A stretch of 64,000 nt of DNA from Lingula anatina (taxonomy: Eukaryota; Brachiopoda; Lingulata; Lingulida; Lingulidae). Shown piece by piece: positions 55,708 to 64,000 of the stretch. The notes under the pieces are model-generated. The model was not told the origin of the DNA. It ran no database searches and saw nothing but the letters and a program-made list of their open reading frames with translations. The position numbers were made by a program, and so were the translations under genes. Each line of letters starts with the position of its first letter. Position 1 is the first letter of the stretch. The DNA is taken from assembly GCF_001039355.2 (NCBI RefSeq), contig NW_019775631.1, forward strand, positions 202,957 to 266,956. The letters run 5' to 3'.

Positions 55708-58301
55708 TTTAGTTGAGATATATATAATATATAGAGAGAGAGAGAGGGGGGGGGGAATAAAAAACCCTCTCAAGATCATAAGACTGGTCACAGTTTGATG
55801 CCCAGAACCAGAACTCTGAGAACGGCTGGCAGCGTTTGCAGCCAGAGCATTGATCCTTGCAGCTTTCTTTGGCAATTTTTCATTAACGCCTTCAAAGATG
55901 GAGTCACGCTTGTATTAACTTGATGAAGGGTCTTGTTTGGAAATGTCATGCTTGATTCCATAGAAGGCTTTGAGTGTAATTTCCAATGGTTTCTCGTGAG
56001 AGGGGAGAAGGCAGATACAGGCAGGCCTTGGCTTTTCATTATTGGATTTTTCTTGACAGATTTGGCGTATGTTGACAGATTGTCATTTTAGTTATCAGAA
56101 AATAGGACTTCTTAACCCACTGATGCAAGGATTAGAAAAGTGTGCTCTCTTTAGAAATTGTATCTGGACAAATATCCAGATATAAAATATATGAAAGAAC
56201 TAGACGAAAGGAATTAATGTTTAAAGTATAAAAGAGAAATTGATTCAAGATAATAAATGGATGAACAGATATACACTCTCAGTTTCTGTAATGACAGACG
56301 TCTGCATGTTGAACTTGATGCATTAATACACAATTCTGAAGGTTTATTTTATAAAAGTCTCTTTTATGTTGTTGTTGTTATTATTATTATTATTATTTTT
56401 TTTTTTTATTATTGATAACAAAAATGACAGAAAATTGCTGACATCTACCAACAATGAAAAGTCAACACTTGTACATGCTTCCCCTCTCTTTTTTCTTGTC
56501 ATTAAAATCTTTGTATTTTCTCAAAACCTGTTACGCAGTACACTGGCATCTGTGTCCACCTATTTTTTTTCCACACTATGTATTAATTGTCTAATGATGG
56601 TAGGATTCAGTGATTTGATGGTGGATAAATTACATCTGATTTTGGAAATACAGCACTACATGATATGTTTTCGGAATCACATCAGTTTTTTTTTTCTTTT
56701 CTGATATAAAATAGAAGGTTTTTCATTGATTTATGAATGAAAGATGCACAGTAAAAGATTTTCCTTACAAAAAAACTCATACTTTAGACAACTACCAGAG
56801 GTATTTTCTCTGACTAACCAACCTTTGTCCATCCTTTCCTGACACTTGCCATCCGTAACAATTTGGGGAAATTAAAAAAAAAGTAAATCCTTAACCTACA
56901 TTGTTCATCCTATCCTGACACTTGTCATTCTTAACAATTTGGGAAAATTCATGAAAAAAAAAAAAAATGAAAATCCTTAACCCACATTTAAGCAATGTTT
57001 TTTTTTTTTTTTTTTCAAATTCTGCCATCCTTTAGAGTTCAAAGCTCAAACTAACTTGCAGATTGCGCACCATGCAAAACTTTGTCATCAGGAGGATATA
57101 AATTTAGATGAATGTCTGGAAGATTAATTCATAGAATTAATCTAGCTATTAAAATTTGATTAAAAAGTATTACTTGTCTTCCGATATGTTGAACAAGAAG
57201 TGTTTTTTTGTGTGATTAAAATCTTATACTAGCTGTCAGTGAAGATAGGCATTAAGTCAACTGTTTGTAGCCCACTCAGTGTCTGGCTAACATAAAAGAA
57301 AAAATATTTGATTATTATTTTTGAAACTGCTACACATACATGTAACAACCACGGGTCTAAAAATTTAATTTCTGAGTTTCCAAAAGTATACCACTTGCCA
57401 CTGTAATTGAGCTCAAACTCATGTCTTTACAAGGCAGGACTTAAGATATCAAAAAGTGAGAAGTCTAGGATAAAAGGAAAAAAATATTGAAGTAGAAAAA
57501 ATCAACTAATTTTGATAAATCATCAGGTATTTTCACCGAATGTTGGTGCCTAGATCATGAGGGTGGTTCCCATGGCAACAGTGCCTCTGTGGTCTCTTTT
57601 TCACCCAGGAGCAGAGGCTGGCGTGCCAATGACTCGAGACAAATGTGCATCGTGCTCTCTCATGCACACGAGATACCCACATCCAAACACAGGCTTGACT
57701 GAATGCGATGGTTAACATTTCACATAGAAGCCCAATGGATCATCCTGCCTCATTAATTAACTGCCCCTTGAAAAAAAGGTCTGATTGTAATCAACTTTTA
57801 GGATATCCATACATCCAAGGTCCTACCTTTTATCACTGTGCCCTAGAACATGTATTTCACACTTTGTGTTACAGTATTCACACTGCAAATCCCACCGAGT
57901 TGTATATTGGCCAGGAATATGTACATTTATACACATGAATCTGTATATTGGACCCAGTGGTTTAATTTGTACATAGTGTCCCCAAAATACTTTGTGCCCA
58001 TGGCATGGATTCCACAAATTACTTCTTAGTATATTTGTTGATTATTTCTAATTTCAAGATATAACATCTCTTCATATGAGGTTCAAAATTCCACAATAAA
58101 TGCATTGTAAACCACACATAGAAATATAATTTCTATTTTACCACCAAAACAGCTGTTATTGCAATTATTCTAAAGTCTGTGCTGTTTGCCATCAGATCAT
58201 TTGGTTTTTCATGGATGGCTTTAGAGATTAAGAGATTATTACAAAAATCACAATTAGGAAAAAAAAACAATAGAAGGCTTACTTTGAATGTCGGAACAGA
58301 T
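55708..58301. repeat. 2.6 kb near-identical noncoding repeat, unit 2
   Basis: Starts immediately after the n at 55707 at the homologous point of unit 1 and runs to TTGAATGTCGGAACAGA, where the sequence continues uninterrupted into unique DNA. Break at an n plus a few percent difference fits two haplotypes joined in tandem. Confidence 0.9.
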
Positions 58302-60350
58302 TCATTAACCATTAGAAAGTAAGAGAAAATTGTTGTTCACCCTGGTAAACTCTGTTGAGGAGTTGTCATCCCTTTAATATAGAGGCCCTAAAAATGGATA
58401 GTTAAATTTGTCCAGGGAGGGCTGTGGAGCAACTGTTATCTGGTTATGGGGTATTACCCAGCAATAGAACTTTATGCCAAAATTAACGTCTGATTTCATC
58501 CAGTGTTACAGTTGTCTTGTTAATGTCTGACGTCCCCCCTGTATTAGAGTTAAAGGTTTATTGCCCAGTAACACATCAGGCTTTTGATTTTAGTGATTAT
58601 TATTTTTTTTGTGGTTTTTATTTTGTACATGTGCCTCTTAGTGAGATCTAATTTGTTTTTGTTGGAAAGAGTTCTTGGTTTTGAAACGGCTTGAATACTA
58701 CCTGGTGCATGCGTGCTGTTCAAGTTGTTTACCGAAGGTGTGAATGAGAAAAATTACTGGTGAACAAGAAATTCATAGGACATGTTTCTGTTTACGTGTG
58801 ATTTGCTTGGTTAGGAAGCAAATGATGAGAAGCCCTCCCCTCCCCCCCCCCAAAAAAAAAAAATAGTGAGAAAGAGGGAGAGAATGAGGGCAGTGTATAA
58901 ATCCATAGTAAAAAAAAAATTACCCACCACAAAGATGAAAATTGAATCTTGTTGATCAGTACAGTACAAAAAATAATGAAAGAAAAAGAAAATACGAGAG
59001 ATAGGAGAGAGAGAAGGAAATATGGTATAGTGTGTACCCATATAGTCTAAAAAATGAAAAAAAAAACTCATAAAAATGTTAAGAGAGAGAGAGAGAAATA
59101 GTAGGTTGAATCCTGTGGGTCATTTTTACACCTGTTTTTATTTACACTTTGTTAATGGCGCTACCTGATAACGGAGTCTTGGGGGAAAATTTCCTCAGTC
59201 GCTCAAGGTAGGATGTGGAGCAGGCGCAATTTAGAAAAAGACACTGACCGAGAAATTCTTTGCACAGACGCAGTTAATCACAGAAGTTATTCATCTGTTA
59301 AAATATGCGTCCATGTAAAATAACTCCCACCCCCAAAAGAGCCCCATTTTTCCCACCCACACCCCTTTTCTGGCCTCAAATCATAGATCAAGTTTTACAT
59401 GACACATTCCCTGTTATCATGTGTGACCATTTTATATTGTGTCAAAGTATCCCTCTAATCCCTAGCACCTTTAATCAGCCTTGGGTTTTGTCCTGAATTT
59501 TGTGTGAGATAACAGCACGTGGAAATCAATGGGTCGTGCAGTGAAGGTCTGCAAAGGCCACGGATGAGGTTTTTTCTGATATTGTTGTTGTGAAATGAAA
59601 ACCAGGAAACGGTGGGTGTCATGGTGATGTCATGCATGGAATTGAGGGACATTGCGTATTTTTTTAATCTTAGGGAGCACTGTTAGTGCCCACTGTTGTC
59701 ACTGGTAAGTCTGGATTGTTTTATCAGAAAGTACTGAGTGTTGATTATATTCTCTTTGTGTTAGAAGGCTTTTTAATATTGAATTACAGATTGTAGCAGT
59801 GGAGCTGAACTTGGTTAGAGTTCATTCATGCATAAAGATATTTATACAAACCTAGAGATGTTATGTGACTGTGGTGATATATATACTATATTCAGGTAAG
59901 GGGTTGTTTTCAGTGAAATGCAAGTACTTTTTTTCAGTATGTATGTCAAATAATTTACTAGCTGCCATCCTCTTGGGATATATGACTTAAATTGAACACC
60001 TCTCAGATGTTCAAGGTGTTCCCTATTTTTTCTTTCTTTTTTCTTTCTTTCTTTTTTTTTTTTTCTGCACAGTTCCTCATATTGTACATTTAAGATGCAC
60101 ACACAACATATATATTTGATAAATAGAAGTTTGATATATTTTATACCAGATCTTACACTGTATTAGTACTATAGTACTATATCAGTAAAGGTTGAGGTCT
60201 CTGATTAAAGTCTGTTAATTAACAGGTTTCAGGCCAGTTTCTCTTTACTAGAAACTTAGTGAACACCCCATTAACACCAGTCATTTCTTAACGAAGCTTT
60301 GTAAAACTGTGTCCAGAAGAGGTGGAGTGATAATATAATTTTCCAGAAAG
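58302..60350. other. Noncoding region
   Basis: No exon supported. Information-rich parts at about 59150-59300 (TTTCCTCAGTCGCTCAAGG) and 59460-59660. C and A runs at 58840-58861; GA tract near 59080; T-rich tract at 60028-60064. GTCATCCCTTTAATATA at about 58364-58380 resembles one end of the TTAA-type element at 37265. Confidence 0.4.
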
Positions 60351-60354
60351 GCTG

Positions 60355-60650
60355 ACTGAAATATTAACAATTTAAGTCTGTAATTAGTACGTAGGTTAGT
60401 TATCCGGTTGTATTTTGCAGATCTGAAAGTAGGCAATTAAGACAGTGACCCTTGTTTAGCATATGTATAGGGGTTATTTGTATATCAGATCATTTTTCAC
60501 GAATTCCTTAGTGGACATTTATTTGATTGATGATTAAAACTATTTTCTGAAATATTAACAGTAATCATTTTTAATTTCTATGTAACTTAATTAGCCTGTT
60601 GTATTTTGAAGATCTGAAAGTAGGCAATTAAGAAAGTGCACTACATTAAG
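60355..60650. repeat. Diverged ~191-bp tandem module pair
   Basis: TGAAATATTAACA (60356 and 60548) and GATCTGAAAGTAGGCAATTA (60420 and 60611) recur at the same offset of 191-192 bases, with diverged sequence between. The second word is 23 bases long and exact. Not coding. Confidence 0.75.
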
Positions 60651-60929
60651 CAAGAATAAAGCTTAAATGTTTATATACATTTTTTTTACTAATTCCTAAA
60701 TCAACATTAATATGATTTTTTTGATTAATTACACAAGTCTCTTATTAGTGTCTGTATATTTGCCAGTTTTGCTGTTTAGTCTTATATAAGTGTCTGTCCA
60801 CTGCCATTTTTTCATGAATGAATAAATCATCTGAGTGAATAATAATGAAGCTTGACAACTTCATTATAATGAATCATTGAATAAAATTTCACATTTTAGT
60901 TGAATAAAGATAAATAAGATAATTTTATG

Positions 60930-61700
60930 TACAGACCAGGACTGATTCGTAGGATTAATATACAGATCAATTATCATGATTGGTTTAGTTTTGATAAAGT
61001 TACGGTAATTCTTCTATGATGTTTGAGATGACACGATTTTTTGGATATTTTTAATTTCCCCGCAAATGGAATTTTTTCCAATTCATAAGATTTGATTCAT
61101 TACAACTTTGCACTATTATAATTAAAAAAAAATTTGATATTAAGTATGGATTGAAGAAAACCCTATTTTGGGCACTGGTGTCATAATGATGATTAAAGGA
61201 AAACCATGTTACTTATGATTCTCAAACTAAAAAGATTTGTAGGACTGAACTGCAGCTTAAATAGGAAAACCAGTATGATTACTTTTTCTTGCAGAAGCAA
61301 TGCAGATTTTGTGAAATTTTCATTTTTTCACATATTTGCATTTTCAATATGGGCCTTAGAACTCCCACGGGCATAAAGCAGAATGGTATTCAAATTTTCT
61401 AAATGTCCATGTTATGTATAGAAGATAAATAATAATTGTTGGTAATTATGCTGTTAATTATTATGTACCAGTAATATTGCATCATGATTGACTAAAACTA
61501 CTTTGTGCACTGCCATCACAAATGTTATGAAAAGAAAACTGTCTTACTTATTATTTTGTTATCAATTCTTAGGATTGAAATACAGCTCAAATTGAAAAAC
61601 CACCTAAATGGATTATCATTTTTTCTTGAATTAATTTTTTTTCTCATTCTGGCATTTTTATAGTGTGAACTTGAACTCTCATGGGCCTGAAGCCTTTTGC
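60930..61700. repeat. Diverged ~300-330-bp tandem modules
   Basis: 61141-61380 and 61478-61695 share, in order, GATTGAAGAAAAC/GATTGACTAAAAC, a TGGGCACTGG/TGTGCACTGC word, AGGACTGAACTGCAGCTTAA/AGGATTGAAATACAGCTCAA, and GAACTCCCACGGGC/GAACTCTCATGGGC. A weaker third unit starts near 60935 (AGGATTAATATACAGATCAA). Confidence 0.55.
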
Positions 61701-62950
61701 TAGTTACACATTTTACTTATATATCCGCTTTACCTGTTAATTCAAAATTTGGTGTTGACTTTGCAGTTAAGCATAATGTATTGACAGAAGTTTATTTTGT
61801 GCATTTGACAGCTTTTCTACCTTGTTTAATGATTAAGATATGGTAAAAATGATAAGTTTAAACATTCTTTGTTGTTGTTTGTTTAAACATATGAAAACTT
61901 TGCAAAGATAATATGCATAAAGAATTAATACAGGTACTTAATACAAGGGTAGTTTGATACGTGATTATCTTTTGTACAGTAAAGTCATTAGGTCATCATA
62001 AACTTCCTTAGTGGTAAAGATATTTTAAAGAACTATGATAATTAAAACAATTATATGAGCTGCCATCCTTAGTATTGGTTGAGAAGGACCTTACTGTGGC
62101 AGTTAATGACTCCAATTAATGTTTTCGAGAATCTCAGGACTCTCGAGTGCACATTCACACCATTCTTATTAGATTTTATCTGAATCAATCCATTGGTTTT
62201 TTTTCTGGTTCTTTCTGAGCAGGCCATGTCAATTGCAGTTATGATAGATGTGTGAGGCATTCTTTTAACCCAAACACACTCAGTAGAAATTTGATTGCTG
62301 GGATGACTTGCTGCATGTTCACTGGCTTACTTGCAAGCAACAGTACTTTGCAGAACTCAGTTTTATGTGCAGTGATCTGAATACTCAAAGTTTGAATGCG
62401 CACTGGTTGTTTTGTAATGTGGGGATGTGACAACGGTGGACTGCGTATGTAACTTCCCGTTGGCACGCAACGGTTTGTGCCAAGATCTCCGTGTTAATTA
62501 ATGGTGTGAATCTAAAAACCACACACGGGGTGTGGCAGTCAGTGAAGAAGCAGCATTTACCAGGTACTGTATTAGTTTTTTCTTTTCAGGTTGAATCTGG
62601 CAACCATTTTAGTTTTAAAAAAATAGTGTTTTGATTAACTTAAAACTTCATTGGTTGATGGTATCTCACGGGAGCCTTTTTTAAGATTATGTGCGAAGAA
62701 AATTCAAAGTATTTATTCTGGATGACTTAAGTTCAAAGCTTAGTTGATGAATCATGAGTAAAAAACAGTTTTCAAATATGCCTTACTGTTTTGGCAGATT
62801 TGTTCATTATTATTATTTTAATTATTAATATTAATTATTTGGATTATCATACCAACTTGGTTTGAGAATAAGAGAAACTGGTTGTTTAATTTTAGAAAAA
62901 GCTCTCTCTCCCTCTTGAGGATCTCTCTGTATTTCTCTCTCTCTCTCTCT
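61701..62950. other. Noncoding region with an island at 62.06-62.54 kb
   Basis: AT-rich apart from 62060-62540, which is information-rich (TCGAGTGCACATTCACACC, GTGACAACGGTGGACTGCG, CCACACACGGGGTGTGGC, the last a near-perfect inverted repeat). No exon supported. Confidence 0.4.
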
Positions 62951-62954
62951 CTCT
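62901..62954. repeat. (TC)n tract
   Basis: CT-rich run broken by GAGGAT and GTATTT. Confidence 0.85.
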
Positions 62955-63099
62955 TTCATGCATGCAAGCACACACGCTTACAAGTATACAGACATTTACA
63001 GAGGTGAATGAACAGTATGAACCTACAGCTATTTTCAACTCTTAAAATTTTCACTAGCGGAGTAAATGATGAAATCAACATGATGCATTTTTTTTTTCG

Positions 63100-63350
63100 G
63101 ATAAAAAAGAGGCTCCTATGGGCCATGGTAAGACCAGTCAACCTAGTGACAGTGTTATCTTTCAGCCCCAGTGACCAGTTTGCCCTTCTCAGTTCCGCCT
63201 CACAGATTAGATCACTCACAGCGCCACTGAAAGGTTGAGGACAAACTGGAGCTTTTATCAGCCATGTCATAAACGGTGCTGTTATCGAGGGCCCGGTCTT
63301 TAGCTTGTATCTGTACGCTTGGATTCATCTGAACTGAATTTGAGAACGAA
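63100..63350. other. Information-rich noncoding island
   Basis: Mixed-composition stretch with GGGCCATGGTAAGACCAGTC, CAGATTAGATCACTCACAGC and GTCATAAACGG (Hox-like TTTATGAC on the other strand). No reading frame with splice sites that I trust. Confidence 0.35.
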
Positions 63351-63429
63351 CATTACCTAATGGTGTATTCAAACTGAGAGATAAATCTGCCTCTCTCTTT
63401 TTTTAATCACTCTTCTCTCTCTTTTTTAC

Positions 63430-63446
63430 TCTATCTCTCTTTCTCT

Positions 63447-63490
<44 letters not shown>
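63430..63490. repeat. (TC)n tract
   Basis: Long CT dinucleotide run interrupted by a C run, followed by a poly-C run at about 63500-63511. Confidence 0.9.
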
Positions 63491-63496
<6 letters not shown>

Positions 63497-63511
63497 CCTC
63501 CCCCCCCCCCC

Positions 63512-64000
63512 GATATCACTTAATGAGCTTGCTGAGCTGAAATTTGGTCTTTAGTTTAAGACTGAAAATATAAGCGTATTTTGATCTAGCTAGGGTAAAT
63601 CTCCAGTAATTTAACGAGGGGTTGTTCCCACTGAAGCAATTGTTCTATGTAGCTAGACCAATCCAGCTCCATGGGGACTGTCACTTAATCTATCAGATTA
63701 ACAGGTTAACAGAGATTAACACACCTCCTCTTGGAGTTGAGTTGATTATAGAAAAACTGGTGATTATAGGAGTACATTGGACACACTTGGATTCTGTAAA
63801 AGTCTGTTATTTTATTTATAATTGAAGTTCATAAATAACTCAGTAAAAACATTCTAGAGCCAGGAAGCAAGTTTATAAATTCTTTTCTGGCTCAGGGCAT
63901 CAGATTGTAATCAAGCTATTGGATAAATAACAGCATGTCATTCATTTACTGTAAAGGTCATTCAGTGGTCATTAGTGATATCAGCATGCTTGGATACATC
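63512..64000. other. Noncoding right edge
   Basis: No exon, RNA gene or repeat recognised. Moderate complexity at 63600-63780. Confidence 0.4.

Noticed and set aside
62956-63270. 104-codon open frame on the minus strand in the 63 kb island
   Set aside because: No recognisable domain and no supporting splice sites. The island is better treated as a noncoding candidate.
1-64000. CRISPR arrays, tRNA or rRNA genes, bacterial operons
   Set aside because: No regularly spaced direct repeats with unique spacers, no cloverleaf or rRNA signature seen. The spliced genes show this is a eukaryotic nuclear sequence.

Overview
This is invertebrate nuclear DNA: AT-rich, with many introns and microsatellites. 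A tandem family of intronless RING/B-box/coiled-coil/NHL (TRIM-NHL) genes suggests a lophotrochozoan, most likely a bivalve or gastropod mollusc. That assignment is an inference from gene content. No taxonomic marker is present.

Region 1 (1-14.6 kb) holds four TRIM-NHL copies on the + strand: complete (1568-3514), cut off at its 5' end by an assembly junction (4963-6447), complete (8143-10131) and complete (11940-13898). On the opposite strand at 491-647 is an isolated, well-spliced exon. Its phase and sequence suit the continuation of the nuclease gene of region 2, so the TRIM cluster probably lies inside a ~14.4 kb intron of that gene.

Region 2 (14.6-32.0 kb) holds a many-exon minus-strand gene present twice (15059-22191 and 23264-32020). 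I rebuilt 15 phase-consistent exons. The protein has a MUS81-type winged helix and a MUS81-type ERCC4 nuclease domain with an intact ERKxxxD motif. Its N-terminal half is unlike MUS81: a four-cysteine zinc-binding segment, a Gly/Asn/Gln/Leu/Ser octapeptide array and a B-box-like zinc finger. The two copies are probably two haplotypes placed in tandem, because the duplicated block breaks exactly at a single n.

Region 3 (32.0-36.1 kb) holds a compact divergent promoter with CCAAT-type and E2F-type sites, then an 8-exon mitochondrial/insect-type deoxynucleoside kinase (TK2) on the + strand. A structure-specific DNA-repair nuclease and a dNTP-salvage kinase therefore share one S-phase-looking promoter.

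Region 4 (36.1-64 kb) has no gene I can support. It holds a TTAA-flanked MITE-like element, simple repeats, a 2.6 kb near-identical repeat joined by an n (55707), and many information-rich noncoding islands. Several islands recur as diverged, non-transposon-like modules: a pair at 39.3/40.9 kb, a triplet at 41.2-41.7 kb, a five-member family with a palindromic core at 48.4-51.3 kb, and tandem modules at 60.4-61.7 kb. This is what a regulatory desert beside a developmental gene looks like, but that reading is an inference.

Assembly quality matters here. There are two long gaps (79-440, 30203-30527) and five single-n junctions (4962, 10511, 22359, 27694, 55707). Most of the junctions sit exactly where duplicated sequence starts or stops.
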